Part shown: in pieces, positions 22,885 to 36,254 of the stretch
How positions within the stretch are numbered: position 1 is the first letter of the stretch
Layout of the letters: the number at the start of each line of letters is the position of its first letter
Assembly (NCBI RefSeq): GCF_000276665.1
Contig: NW_004955447.1
Span: forward strand, 13,523,175-13,587,174
Length of the DNA stretch: 64,000 bases
DNA from: Chinchilla lanigera
Lineage: Eukaryota > Chordata > Mammalia > Rodentia > Chinchillidae
Direction: 5' to 3'
Position numbers and translations under genes: made by a program
Notes under the pieces: generated by a model
What the model saw: the letters and a program-made list of their open reading frames with translations, nothing else
Told to the model about the DNA's origin: nothing
The model's database searches: none

Positions 22885-25123
22885 GTTTTGACTCCTCTGT
22901 ATTTTAATTAAAGCAATGAGAACCTTTAAATTACTTTCTAAATTAAATAAACTCCTGATAGTAGTTTCAGAGTTTGAAGGCAATCATTTATATCTTAAAT
23001 GCTGTCCAACATTGATCTTTTTAAGGAATTGCTGTTCCTAAACTTATTGAAACAAATTACCATAGGTGGCCAGAATTTAATTAAAAAGTTAGTTAGTGAA
23101 TATTTTATGGTACTAATGTGCTCATTATTAGGGGAAGATATTTTTAATAGCTGTCTAGGAATCTCAGTAGAATCAACAGTAGGTAAGATTCAATTTATTA
23201 TTTTTACATTTTGCTCTGATCATTCGAGGAGCTATTTTATACCTACTGTGTGCCTGGGCCTTTGACATTTGAGAGCCCTCACAAAGGGATGCTAAGAGCT
23301 TTTAATCATCGCGCAGCTCTGCGCCACATGAGAAGAGGCTCAGGATGAATCAAATAGCTTCCTAAGAAGTGCTAACTTTTGATCTTCTCTTGATCTTAGG
23401 GAAGGGATAAGCAAGGGCCAATTTTTCTTTCAAGCTAAGTTAAGTACAATTTGCAAGAAATAAAAGTTAAGAATTCACAGTTATGTTTCTGCTAAAGGAT
23501 TTCCAAATTCTCTGAGGCCAGTAAAATAAAATGAAAAACAAGTTAATGCCAGTTAACACCATCGAGTTAATACACATTGCTGTTAAAACCATCTGTTACA
23601 GAAATCACACAGCAAGTAGACGGACAAGGGGACCACTTGAAGTTTCCATCAGCTTCTCAGTGAATTGGGCCAAAATTGGGAAACAAACATGTGAGGGTGG
23701 GGGACTGATTATGAGGTGAAAAGAAGAAATTTAGGGTAAGAGTGAAAATACTTGAAACACTATCTAGAACATATCTAGAAACATATCTAGAACACTCATC
23801 AGAAGTCTCGTTATTTGTCTTTTTCAAAGATTTTTTATGACAAATGAATGCCACTATAGTACAGAACTATAAATCTGATAAAAACATTTAGCATTCATTC
23901 ACATTTTAAGTGATATTTCCTCATAGTTTGATTGTACGAGATCAAACACAATGATTTGAAAAAGTAGGATGGCTTTTTAAACTTCTATTCCCTTTTCTCA
24001 TTCAATTATTCCCCTTTTACACCTGTCTTAACCTGTTAAAAGTAAAAAGCAGTTAAAGACCTACTTTGTGTTGCCAAATTAATCACTGACTTGAAGACTA
24101 GATCTAACAAAAAAGTTTCTTACAGTTTCTCAACAAACACATAGAAAGTCTTGTACGTTGAGAGCAGGGATAGTTTTAAAGCCCATTTTATTTTACTGGC
24201 TCGGATTTACTTTTGTTTGAAACAAGTCATTTGTATTTAACTTGGTCACTAATTAAATGCTAATTATTTATTTTCACACTACACTTACTGTTATAACGCA
24301 ACAATATATTTTGCTGACTTTATTCGGACACGTAAATTGTTAGGTGACCCTGCAAACTTACCTAACCTCTTCATGCTCCTTCTCAGGACATGATCCCTTG
24401 GGGTACCCAGCCTCACTGGGAACCCCTCTAAATCCTCCCCTCCACTGGCTGCCTACACACCACCCTTACCATGGGATGACACTGGGTGTTGCCTCTGTAG
24501 AAATACGAGCCATGGCTACATCCTTTCTGTGCACTGGGGAGCGATGCAGGGCTCACGCAGTCATCCTTCTGTCCTTCCCTTCCAACCAGAGAAAGCATTC
24601 CCCGCCGTCTGCAGCCTCATCCTCTATTTTACTCCTCCTGACTCTCCTGAGTTTCTCTAGGGCATAACTAGTCCCTCTCTTTGAAGGTTTTCTTCCCTGG
24701 GCCAGAATCTGAACCTGTGTCTGGTTCGTTCTCCTCATCACCTTGAAATATCTACACTATTATAGAATAGAAGTTGGTTCCAAAACCTCAATGGAAAAAA
24801 GTCACTATTCTCTCTCGTCAAGACATGAAAATAGATTAAATGGTATTGGACATATTTTCAACATATCAGATTTTGTTTTAAATTTGAAATTATAGGAGGA
24901 GCTTGCTCACAGGAGAGAAAACCAAAAGAAAAAATGGAAATTTGTAATTCCATTATCCTACCCCAGAGTAAGCTAGGTGAGATTAGGCATGAGAACCCTA
25001 GAACAGCAGAAGCCAGTGGCTTGCCAGTCTATTGCACTTAATCACCTTTTGATCTCTCCCAAGTTGCTAAATGTCACTGAGCCTCTGTCTTTGTGACATG
25101 GAGACCCAGTAAGCAATTTTGTT
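22885..25123. other. Unique DNA, no gene seen
   Basis: No recognised repeat family over most of the stretch. 24180-24340 has two TAATTA homeodomain-type cores (24250-24255, 24261-24266) in complex AT-rich DNA. The 107-codon frame at 24344-24667 lies in locally GC-richer DNA but has no domain and overlaps a minus-strand frame. Confidence 0.5.
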
Positions 25124-25318
25124 GTTTCCTTCCCTTCCCTTTCCTTCCCTTCCGTTTCCTTCCCTTGCCTTCCCTTCCCTTCCTATCCCTTCCCTTCCTG
25201 TCCCTTCCCTTCCCTTCCCTTCCATTTCCTTCCATTTCCTTCCCTTTCCTTTCCTTTCCTTTCCTTTCCTTTACTTTCCTTTCCTTTCCTTTTGCTCTGC
25301 TTTCTTCTGTTTTGTTTT
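25124..25318. repeat. (CCCTT)n/(CCTTT)n polypyrimidine satellite
   Basis: Nearly 200 bp of C/T on the plus strand, shifting from CCCTT-rich units to CCTTT units. It sits exactly where the A-tail of the minus-strand SINE at 25319-25545 would be, so it probably grew from that tail. Confidence 0.95.
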
Positions 25319-25545
25319 CCTTGGTATAATGGGGATTGAATGTGGACCTTTTGAAATGAGCTACATCCTAGCCCGTTTTTATTTTTATTTTGAGCTAGGA
25401 TCTCACTCAGTCATTAAATTGGCTGGGCTGGGCTCTAATTTGAGATCCTCCTGTGTCAGCCTCCTAGAACAGCATACTCAGTTCATAAGCAGTGCTTTTA
25501 ACCGCTGGCCACAGTATATTTACAGGTGCCAAGCAAGGCTGCTCC
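25319..25545 (-). mobile_element. B1-ID dimeric SINE, antisense
   Basis: Plus strand reads reversed ID ('ggtataatggggattgaatg', 'gagctacatcctagccc'), then a linker 'ttttatttttattttgagc', then reversed B1 ('aggatctcactcagtc', 'gagatcctcctgtgtcagcctcctag'). This B1-ID order is known from squirrel-related rodents, dormice and beavers. The B1 head is disturbed after about 25475. Confidence 0.75.
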
Positions 25546-28500
25546 ACAGGCATCCACCTGTCAGGTGTCATTTGCTCGGGCAGCTTCCCACTCAGGTAGG
25601 CACCACTCCAACTTTATGACCCGCAACGGTTACACAGATCTTGAATTCTAAATAATTTTTAATGAAGGTCTCCAAAGTTTCATTCTGCTTTGGGCCTTGC
25701 AAAGTATGTAGCAGTTTTTCCTGGAGGGATTAGATAAGAGGAGAAGATACCTGGATACATCACACAAAGCATAGATGTGCTTCCCTGGCTCTTGTGCTTC
25801 AGTTTTACTTACTAGTATGCTCACATTTGTGTCTGCATGTATAGTGTGTATGCACATACATGTGCATGTGTAGGAGGGTGGGGAGGACATTTCTCTTTGG
25901 TTAAAATTTTTAAAAATATTTTTATGTGAGTTAGAATCAATGATTAGACATCCCTAGCAGTTCTAATGGTCTGCAATTCTATGTTTCTTGTATTAACCAA
26001 GAAAGCATTATAAAAAGATCTGTTCTATAGAAGAAAAGCCCACCGTCCAGTAGGAAAAACCATAATTCCAACAAAAGTGTTCAGATTCAAAGCCAGTTTA
26101 TGCCTCTTTACTTTTGAAATGCTTGTATGTAGAAGGAAATAAACTTGAAAATAAACATTCTGAACATGAAAATATAAGGCAAAATATTTTTAAATGAATC
26201 GAGATCAGTACCGCACAATATTTAACAAAGAAGCAGGAAGGGTAGAGTTGGACTTTACTGGTAACATAATCAAACATGTATCCTCCAAAGCTACTAACAT
26301 GCTTAATTAGCCTCTTGTTATAAGTTCACCTTCTGATATCTTCACCACACACATTCATATAATTATTTTGAACCGCCAGTTATTTAAAATTTCTCTCAGG
26401 GCTTTTTATATAGACTACATTCAGAAGATTGTACACATCTGATATTTATTTATATTGAACCTATACATTGAACCTGGGATAAGGCACAGTATTCATAAAG
26501 TAATAAGCACTTTTTAGAGATGGGTGTGTTGATACAAAATTGCCAAGTGTATCTAAACCGTGTAATTTCTTTTCAAATATAGAAACCCATGACATTCTCT
26601 TTCTCATAAAGAAACACTTCCATAACCCACATTTTAAGAATGTGAGTTTTCTGGAGATCAAAAGCTTTCTCTAGCCACCCTGAAATAGGATGGAGTTGAA
26701 ACATTTTCCTGACGCACTCTGGACTCAATGGAGTTCAACAGGGAAGCTGTGAAGAAAGCTCATTCGGTGGTAATACTCTTCTGAGAGAATGTTTGAAATA
26801 TGAAATTATGACCCCAACATGAACAGAAAGCCAGGGAGGCCTCTGCTTATAATTATAGTTCCCAAACTATTTCAATTTAAGTACATTTTGGAAGCTTCAA
26901 GTGCTTGAATTATTTGTCAAACTACTACCATTACACACAATTTAGTGTGTATTTTGGATGCTCCAGACCAGCATCTTGCAGATCAAATGCAATTTGAATT
27001 TGCAGATTATAAATCTGATAAATAGCTGCCACTTCTGTGGTTAAAGAAGTCGTGCCCCTATCCTGGTTGGTAATATAGTACAAAGGATGTTCCTTACTGT
27101 GTCCCTGCATTAGACAAAAGATCACTGAGAAACAGCTCAGCAGTAACAAAGCCACTCTGTGCTAAGTGTGTTTCAAGAAACCTGCGCTAGAGTAATGCAA
27201 AGAAAAGTCATATACAGAGTTCAGAGCTTGCAAGTGCAGAAGTTACAAGACCTGTGCTTGTCTCTTGTTTCAACTCCAGCCATTACTTTGCTTTCTCTGG
27301 TGTTTTAGAATCTATATTAGCAAAAGAGGGGAAGTAAATACTTTCCTAGAATGATCTTTCAAAATTACCTTTACAAGTACAGAGAGGGGGTGTGGTGTGC
27401 AGAGAGAGAACTGAGGGTATGAAGGTTTCTATTTATGGCTCAATCTGCTGTGAGAACTAGAGCTTCTTATATAACTACAGAGGGCCTCAAATTTTTCGCT
27501 TCTATCAGATGACAATCTTACACTATTTCATAAAAATTAATATATGAATAACACCACAGAATGGGCCTTGTGTTTTTACCAACACATCCTATATTACATG
27601 CCTGAATTTGGAGTGGACTCAACATCACCTAACCCCAAGGACATCCAACCCCAAGAGTTAGTAGGCATCAAGAGGCATTTTAACAGATAAAACAACAAAG
27701 TATTACAGACACTGACTTTCTATCTGTACAGGACAGTCTCACGTTATGCAGAATAACACACAGTTTTCAGGATCTACATGTAGTATCATTTTATTCTGTC
27801 CTCGAGTGTCTTCTCTAGGATCATTTGATTTTGTTCTTTTTTACATTACATTGCATTTTATATTCTGGCATCATTTAAATGCTTGTATTTCTTTGACAAC
27901 ATCCTGTACTCTTACGGTTTGTGCTAAAATAAAATCAGCTTCATGTTCACATACATGGCCCACCTAGTTACTGCCTTCATATAATTGGAGCTCATTTCAC
28001 ATATCTTTAAAGCAATCTTTCTTAAATGGAGAAGCTTGGTTCTGTGTGCTCACCAAAGTCCTGCACCCACAAAAGTGCATCGCACTCTATTTATTGCCCT
28101 AGGAAGGTCTATGTAATTCTGTGGCTCTGACTGCAACAGGTCAACCAGTTTCTTGGGGCAGACATTTATGCAGGAACCTTTGTTGCTTCAATCCCCCATG
28201 TATGGCGCTTCATTTTCCATTTCCCTCCTAGATAAGAAGTTCCAGGGATTTCAGGTGGAAACGTGTTCTACGACTTTCAACCATGCACATGTGAATTGCA
28301 ACAAATCCCCAAAACCAAAGACCAAGAAAAGGTCAAGCCGAAGGTCAGCATCAGAGATAATCCACATCAGTTGCCTGACACAGTCCTGAGTTAATCCACA
28401 GAGCAGTTAAATGAAAGCATCTTGACATAGGACTGGTTAAAACCAGGCGTGGACAAGAGGATAAAAGAGAGAAACTACAGAGCATAACAATAGGTTGATT

Positions 28501-29645
28501 ATATCAGCGCTGAAAGTAGAAGCTGGAACTCTTTCTCCTCCCTAAGAATTAGAGCTCCAGAATCCTTGAACAACATCAGCACATACTTCAGAATCAGGTG
28601 CAGGAGGGGCTGTTGAAAGCACGAAGACAGTTAGACAATTGTGAAGGTACATACCTTTACATATGATATCAAACACCTTGACATCTCCACCCAAACTAAG
28701 GCACATGGTGACCCAATTTCACAGACATAAATTAAAAGGAAAAAAATAAAAAACAAACCTCAATCTTCTAATGATAAATCCAACCCAGAAAAAGTTTTCA
28801 TCAACAGCACCTTAAAGGTAAGTTACACTAGCTCCCACATTTATGTGAGATAGTATACCATGAAAATGAACCCATGAACTGATCAAGTATATTGGTTTCG
28901 ATGATTTGAGGGCTGTTGTTAGATGAATTATTCACATGCAGTTTCTATATATTTGAATAAAAGGTAGGTTAAACTAAAAAATATATTGAACAAAGATTGA
29001 GCACACACCTAGTGTAAACTATCTGATTTGTGTTGGTAATAAACATTTGAATTTATTAAAGAGCCAAGGGGGAAAGTTAATGTTGAATATGCAGATCAAG
29101 GAGTAGTTTTATCCAAGGGGATATTTCATAGGCAGATGGAAGTGAATATGCAAAATTGTTCCAGTTAAGCAAATGCTCCAGATAAATTTTCAAGATAAAA
29201 CATGTTAGCAGTCCTGTGCAATTTGCACTGCTTTTAATAGTCTGGCACTGGATTTTTTTATATAAGTTCAGTTATTTTATCATCCTACTCCTTTGAAGCA
29301 ACATGAGTATGAAAAACTAAACAGCAAGAAAAGCTTCTGGCCAGGGAGTGGGTAGGAGCACAAGGGGAATAATGATGATTTAACAAGACTGTGAAAGGAT
29401 GACAGATGTGCAAGGGAAAGTTCTTCAGCACGTTAGAGATGAAACCCATTAAGCCCCCAAACTTGTGATATCTCTCATCCCTCAGGCTCGGATTCATTAC
29501 ACAAATGATTCAATACATCCAAGACACATTAGAGTTCATACACTAGTGTTTTAGTTCATTTCTGAAAACACTCTTTTGAATTTATGGGTGGAATTTCTCA
29601 AAATAAAAAATTATGTGATTCCAAGACTGGAAAGGAATGTATGTC
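25546..29645. other. About 4 kb of unique DNA, no gene seen
   Basis: No coding or repeat family recognised on either strand. Frames are all under about 80 codons without domains. This is the longest stretch in the window without a recognised mobile element. Confidence 0.5.
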
Positions 29646-29850
29646 ACAGAAGTTAAGAAATACTCTGAAATCAGTAGCCCTCAGTTGATTTCCAGCTCTA
29701 CCACTATAAGGTGTGTGCCCCTGGGCAACTTGCCAAGGTCCTATGCTTCTGTTTCCTCTCTTTCAAAGGGGAGATAGTACCGTCACCTGTCCCACAGTGG
29801 TGTTGTGAGAAACAAATCATATATATGATATCACATGGTAAATCCATAAA
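29646..29850 (+). repeat. MIR SINE
   Basis: 'gatttccagctctaccactataaggtgtgtgcccctgggcaacttgcc' and 'ttctgtttcctctctttcaaaggggagatagtaccgtcacctgtcccacagtggtgttgtgag' follow the MIR core closely. Confidence 0.85.
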
Positions 29851-30439
29851 ACAGGACAGAGATGAATAGCTAAAGTAATCAAAAAGTACAATATTTATGC
29901 AGCTGTGTGGCTGTTGCAATGGTCTGAAAGTTCTAGTAGTTTCTTTATCCTCCATATGCCATTAAAATGCTTCCATGCCCAAGCTCAAGCGCAACTTGCA
30001 AACAAAAGTAAGGGTTCAGATACTCAGTTTCACACTTAAGAACATGCCTCAAATTTACATCAGACAGACAGAACTGGTGGCCAGATGTTAATGTAGAAAA
30101 AGAAAATTCTCAATATTTATGCAATTTTGCTAACATAGACACAAGAAAAGGGTCATTTCTTCCCACAATGAATTATTAAAAATACTCCTTTGACTATCAT
30201 CAGAATTTCTGTGGAACTATAGTCAAATTAAAAGTTAGAATGGGTTGATGATATCATCAAGTCCAAAGCACTTACTTAACAAGAGGAAATTGAATCCTGT
30301 CATGGCTATGCCTAGATGTTCTCCCAAAGCCTCACTGCAATCGTAGGTGAGGCTTTTCAGAGCTGGCTGGATCTCAGGTGTGTGATACTGAGATTAAGGT
30401 TTTAATTACTACATTAATTAATGTATGTGGTATTAAATT

Positions 30440-30778
30440 AGTTCATTGATTGGAATTAGCATAGTTCTGGGTGTGGCTGAATGGATTTACTGAAGACCAA
30501 AGTCCCACCCTGGATGTGGATGCTACCATGAAAAAGGTTTGTAGCCTGGATGGGATAAAAGGAAAAAGCAAAGTTGCTACTGCTGCTTCACTGCCTCCTG
30601 CCTGCTCTGCCATGGACTGTTACTCCTCTGCAATACCCCCCTGCCATGCCACCCTGCCTTGGAGCCAGCTGACCATGGACTGAACCTCTACAAACTGTGA
30701 GCTAAATAAACCATTCCTCCTGTAATTTGGGGTGTTGTATATTTTGTCCTAGCAGCAAGAAAAGTAGCTAAGACCAAT
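30440..30778 (+). repeat. MaLR LTR (MT/ORR1-like), sense
   Basis: 'gtcccaccctggatgtggatgctaccatg', 'cctggatgggataaaaggaaaaagc', 'gccatggactgttactcc', 'tgaacctctacaaactgtgagctaaataaacc' (poly(A) signal AATAAA) and 'agcaagaaaagtagctaaga' follow the rodent MaLR LTR in order. Sense orientation, no internal region recognised. Confidence 0.85.
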
Positions 30779-31049
30779 CTCAAATACATGTGCCTTGCAC
30801 AGGTACTACAGGGTAATGACAAGAGTCCATGTACTAAAGTCATATCGCCAACTAGAGTATTATTCATCCCAGGACATAACATTGTCAATGGGATGAACTT
30901 ACTAGAACAAACTGGAGAGGGAGTTGTATTCACTTATCAAGTATCAACACTTGCTACAAACAATGTTGATTAAAAAGAATAATAAATGTGGCATTTTCCC
31001 AAAGTAGAAAATAATAACTAACTCAAGTGTTTTACAATAACATTCAGTT

Positions 31050-31134
31050 AAGGGCTAGTGATAAAGCTCAATTGTGTAATGCTTTCCTAACGCATGTGAG
31101 GCCCTGGGTTCAATATCCAATACAGAAAAAAATT
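31050..31134 (+). mobile_element. Older ID SINE
   Basis: 'agggctagtgataaagctcaattg' (worn A box) and 'gtgaggccctgggttcaatatccaatac' (B box), then a short A-rich tail. Diverged and without a clear duplication. Confidence 0.8.
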
Positions 31135-31359
31135 AATCAATTGTTCCTGTCTTGAAGGAGAAAATAAAGATAATTTTCTTTTTTTTTTTATTTTTTGATA
31201 ATTTTACTCTAGACTTTCTTGGAAGATGTGAAAGTTCATTGTTAAGAAGTATCAGTTGTCTTCCAAATCTAGAGCCAAAAAATAAGTAAAGTATTGGAAG
31301 ATTTTTGTATCAACAATGCAGATTATGTTTCTAAAGATAACCATAGCTGAATCTCTTTA

Positions 31360-31818
31360 ATATGTTCATTTACAGCATTACCTCATCATTCTGCCATCAA
31401 CAAGTGGATTCTGTTTCCATTCTCCATCATGTACTGGTCCTGTAATCTGTTTTGAACTATAAAATATGTTGGAAGTGAAACTATAGTTTCTAAGGCTAGA
31501 CCTTAAAACATCTTAAAACTCAAGATTCCAGCCGTAGGGCTTACGCAGCTACTCTGATAAACCTGCTCACCATACTATGAGGAAGCACAAGCAAACCAGT
31601 GGAGAGGATCCAAAGCAAGACTCTTGCTTGAGTCAGGCTGAAATTCCAGAGCAAGTGCCAGCTGCCAGCAGGACAGTGAGGTCATTTAGACCTTCTGTCC
31701 CATCACCTCATCAAACACAGCATGAAACAGAACTGTTCAGAAAGAACCTGCTGAAATTCTGAGCTCAGAATACACTGAGCAGATTGAATGATGGTTGTAA
31801 ATCACTAAGTTGAGCTTC
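31360..31818 (+). repeat. MLT1-like MaLR LTR, sense
   Basis: 'caacaagtggattctgtttccattc', 'aaggctagaccttaaaacatctt', 'gaacctgctgaaattctgagctcagaat' and the end 'gatggttgtaaatcactaagtt' track MLT1. The 61-codon frame within it is chance. Confidence 0.7.
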
Positions 31819-32660
31819 CAAAGGTCACCTTCTGCTTATTCCGGCTGAATTGGATGCACACTCCATGTGCATCTGAAACATACTAATGTCTCCCAAAGCA
31901 GCACTTACCAGGTGCCCTCTTAATTCCCTCTTATTTATCTCTATCTCTCACAGAGGCTGTATGAAAATAGTTTCATGCAGTAATAGATAACTGCACCACT
32001 ACAGAAAATGTTGCAATCCCAGTAAATGCTTGGTCAGTACTTATTACTACAGGTAATATGCGCTTTCCAGGATAGATCAGTCTAGAGGAAATAAATAGGG
32101 TCATGAAATTTTTCTAAGAAAATTGTGAATTACCTATTTATATTTGTGCCCTCTAGACACCCCTTTTCTCAGTTCTTTCAGGGTAATTTTGGGGCTTCCA
32201 AGGGTCTGATTCTTAGCATATTGGTCCTTTACACAATTGCATAGACTTGTCTTCAACTTTCATACATTAGCTTGCTAAAGTGATATATTCTGCTGTTACC
32301 AGTGCCATAATTAGCAGCCTTCCCATTGAAATCTGTCACTGGGATACCATTGATTCCTGCTCATTTTTTAATTTTCAAGTGTTAAGATCTTGACAAATGA
32401 TATTGATTGTCAAGTCCAATACATTTGGCACCTACTCCTACAGGACAAAACGTTTGATGCCCACTTTCCTGATCTAGCTACTAGTAAGTCAGATCTTCAG
32501 TGTTCTATATGAGGAAATAAAACAGGGTTGCCCCATTGTCAGTTAACACACAGTGCATATATGTACCAAAATATCACACTGTACTCCATAAATGTATGTA
32601 ATTATTATGTATCAGTTGACAGTGTACATATAAAAATAGTCTTTCCCTAGATTGAGTGAT
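31819..32660. other. Unique DNA, no gene seen
   Basis: No recognised gene or repeat. Confidence 0.5.
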
Positions 32661-33340
32661 GTTCTTTCACTCATTCCTTTATCAAATATTTATTTATTTA
32701 ATGACACTGTTCTTAACATCAGGATACCATGAAGAACAAGACAAGCAATGATTCTGCTCTCGTGAAACTTGCCATCTACTTAAGGAGGCAGACCAAAACC
32801 AAGTACATGAAGGAAATAAGTACAAATTGTAAAGAGTTATAAAACCAGAAGGCTGGGATAGAACAAGATGGATAAGAACTACTTTAGACAGAAAGGCTAG
32901 CCCTTTTGCAGAAAGGATATACTAGCTGCCCTAAAACTATGAAAAAGAGAGGCAAAAATGAGATCAGGAGAAAATATTTCTAGGCAAAGGAAACAATATG
33001 TTCAAAGATCCCAGTGTTAAGAAAGATAACTTGGACAATCTCAGTTGCTGAAAAGAAGAAAACTTGAAGCAAAGGATACTGGGATAAATATATCAGAGAG
33101 AGTCATGTGGCTACACAGGGAGCAGATTTTGCAGGGTCTCAAAGGCCAAAGAAGTTTTCATCAGATGTGCACAGATAGCAAATGGCAGCTGACAAGGGCA
33201 TGGCATGACACTATTTTACCTTTAGAAATATGTCTGACTGCCATGGGAAGAATGAAAGAGAAGAGGCTGAAAGAGAAAACCTGGAAGAAAATTATCCATC
33301 CAAGGGAGCATTGCCCTAGTCTAGGGGGAAAGGAATGAGA
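32661..33340 (-). repeat. L2 LINE, antisense
   Basis: Plus strand begins with the reversed L2 tail 'ctttcactcattcctttatcaaatatttatttattt', continues 'gattctgctctcgtgaaacttgcc' and 'gcaaaggaaacaatatgttcaaag', then 'tttgcagggtctcaaaggccaaag'. The 97-codon frame at 33045-33338 is on the opposite strand to the LINE and is not meaningful. Confidence 0.7.
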
Positions 33341-34344
33341 AAAAATGACACTGAAACATGCAGAGGGTGAGGAGTAGATGCTACCACTGACTCACCCAAC
33401 CAAATCAACTTCAGTTATCCAAGCATTTTGTTTCTCAATGTCAATGGATACCTACTAAGTATGTTTATCTTTCTTTTATTTCTGGATAATACTTTAATGA
33501 ATTTCACTTTTGTATGAGCTTTACCTGCTGCTGCAAGTGTATATTTTCCTAAACAAACACTTAAGGTACTGAATTTTTAAAAGTTTGTGAAATGTATCAG
33601 TTTGTATCAAATAAGAACTGGTAACTAGGTTAAAAGTGCTATCTGACCTTGTCTCCACTGAATTTGTTTGAGATACCTAGACAGTGTAATCCCCTGTAGT
33701 ATATCCTGCCATCTTTTTTCTTCTATATATTGTTATACAGCAGATTTCAATATCATACATAGCAGGAATCTAATTTTCTCAAATCACCATTGCTCAATTT
33801 TGTGCTTCTTTCTAGATTAAAAAAAAGTGGCCCCAGAGGTCTGGGTTTCCCCCCACTAAGTCTAATGAATAACTCACAGCTGTCATTCTTAAGATAAAGT
33901 AGAAAGGAAAAAGCTAAGCGGGAAAGTAACTCTGAGCCCAAGGAACGCTGCTACATTGGCTAAAGTCTAGGAGCATGACCAGGCTTCTATGGGTTTGGAA
34001 TCAGAAGAAACAAGTACAGGGAATGATTTAGGTAAGATGAGATCTTAAATTGAAATGTCACTTCAAAAATATAATGCCAGTATATCACAAATATCATCAG
34101 TCAAGGTTGAAAGGTTAAATGATCCAGGATATCAAAGCAAGAGGCCAGTGTAGATCCAGATGATCAAGTATTAGCACAAGGGAGGAAGTGGAAATCAAAG
34201 TCCCTATAGGACTTTAACCTCTAAAGACTTTCTCCTGATACTTCTTTAGTTCCAAAGTCTTTTTTTCCCTCAAGCCAGACTGGATGCCAGTTTATAGAGC
34301 ATCTTCTTATCTCCCTAACAGAACTCTTGTTCTCCATTTTAATT
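33341..34344. other. Unique DNA, no gene seen
   Basis: No recognised gene or repeat. Confidence 0.5.
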
Positions 34345-34617
34345 GCTATCTTAGTGAGTTTAATCTGATATAATAAAATGCCATAGATGAGGTATCTTAT
34401 AAATAAAATAATTTTTTTGTATTTCTGAAAGCTGAAAGGTTATGATTAGCATGGCAGCATAGTTAAATTCTGCTGGGAGTCCTCATCTGGCTTTCAGACT
34501 GTCAAGCTGTCACAGTATCTTCATGTGGAGGAGAACAAATAGAGATCTCCCAATATCTCCTTTATGAGACATGAATCCAGCCCATGAGAGCACACAAACA
34601 TTCAGCCCATAACAGTT
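34345..34617 (-). repeat. MST/MLT-type MaLR LTR, antisense
   Basis: Plus strand: 'gctatcttagtgagtttaatctg', 'aataaaatgccatagatgaggtatcttataaat', 'caagctgtcacagtatcttcatgtgg', 'cattcagcccataac'. Follows the reversed MaLR pattern with strong wear. Confidence 0.65.
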
Positions 34618-34864
34618 GTTCCTTACTTCTCTCACTAACCTATAACCAGAACCATAGCTGATTCACAATTGTATTTATAGAAGCTTGTATAGTGCCTGAC
34701 ACAAAAATATTTTCTCAACAGGTGTTTATTACATGAACAGCTAATTGTCTTTCTCCTACTATTAACATGAAGAAAAAAAGATTTAAGCCTTCCACTACTA
34801 AATCTTGCTATGATGTGAAGAGTCCATGTGTTCCAGGCCCCACAAAAACCCATGCAATAAAGGC

Positions 34865-35128
34865 TTGGCTGCCACGTTTGGGCATTTGTGGGAGGTAGTA
34901 GAAGTTTTCAGAGGTGGGAGCTTAGTTGGAAGAGGTCAAGTCACTGGGAGAGGGCACTTGAAAGGGATATGAGACCCCAGCTTTTTCTTTTCTCTTTCTT
35001 TGCTTCCTGGAAGTTGTGGAGTGAGCAGCTTCCTCTGCCATGTTCTCCCACCATGCTGTGCTGCCTCACAACAGGCCCCAAGTCATTGGAGCCACTCAGT
35101 CAGACTGGAAACCCCAAACTCTGAGCAG
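34865..35128 (+). repeat. MaLR LTR, sense
   Basis: 'atttgtgggaggtagtagaag', 'gggcacttgaaagggatatgagacccc', 'agcagcttcctctgccatgttctcccaccatgctg', 'ccaagtcattggagcc' follow a sense-oriented rodent MaLR LTR. The overlapping frames at 34888-35221 lie in this LTR. Confidence 0.75.
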
Positions 35129-36254
35129 ACTAACACACCTGCTAAGAGAAGGATGGAGTTTAATGATGCTCTGAATTTATCAGTGAAAGAAAATATTCAC
35201 TTGAAGTATTCAGAATCCTAGAAATGAAGAGGTTATTTAGAAGGTCAGACTCAGAATTTTAGAATGTACAATCATATACTTATATATAATGTAATATGTG
35301 AATATCAACAGTCAACCGTACACTTAAAGTGTGTTTTTGGCATTGCAAGCTATGGTTACAAAGTCATTTTGAAGTATAAATCACAGGTTATGTCTATACA
35401 TAGAAAGAAATTAAGAAAAATAATTTCTTTACTAATGTTCTGAAAAGTGAACTCATTAAATTGATGGAACATAATTTCTTTTCTCAAAGAAGCTCCTTGT
35501 GGGCAGTAAACTCCAAGTATTGATGTAAAGACAAAACAAGGTAGTGCTAAGGTTGTTTAAAGAGACTTCTTCACTTCAGTGTGGGTCACCATGTCTGAAT
35601 GAAATCCACGTGAAATTCCAATGCTCTGTCTAAAACATTCAGGATTCAGACAGAGATCAGGACCAAATTGTGTTTTCATGGCACAAGATGACCTAATGCA
35701 ATAAGCATAAAGAAAAAGAGATTTGAGTTCAGAAGACCCTGTGGAAGAATTAGTAACACTATGCTTGGAGTATCACTATCAGACAAACAAATACCTTTAA
35801 CATCCAGTTTGAACTGATAATAATACATTTAATATATGACATCACTTTCATACTACAAATTATAAAAATAATTATAAGTAAGTATCAAGAGCAGGCATGT
35901 GGACCTATGAGACATGCATGTAAGACTAAACCTTAAAACTGGTTTTGGTGATATACCATTAAATTGTGAAATAAAACAAAGTTACCTGTTCAGAACTAAC
36001 TAATCACTTTATGTGTATGAGTACTGCCTTTGGCTGAAGTTCTGCTAGTTTTCCAAATATTTGTCTATAAGTATAATTTCCAATGTTAAAAACCTATAGC
36101 CTAAATATTCTTTATCTTATGGGCTAATTCAATGACCAAATCCTCCTTTTCTCCCTTAGATAATTCTCTTAGTAAATATCCAGATGGGTAATGAGAGTTG
36201 ACATATGATAATCCAAAGTAAATATGCAATCTTGCTCACTCCTGTTCTGGCACT
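35129..36254. other. Unique AT-rich DNA, no gene seen
   Basis: No recognised gene or repeat. Confidence 0.5.

Noticed and set aside
23225..23290. Additional MIR fragment ('tacctactgtgtgcctgggcc')
   Set aside because: Too short and isolated to separate from chance.
24344..24667. 107-codon frame as a possible exon
   Set aside because: No domain, overlapped by a minus-strand frame, and no convincing splice context that I could judge by eye.
25119..25619. 166-codon frame with repeated Phe-Pro-Ser-Leu units
   Set aside because: Translation of the polypyrimidine satellite continuing into an antisense SINE.
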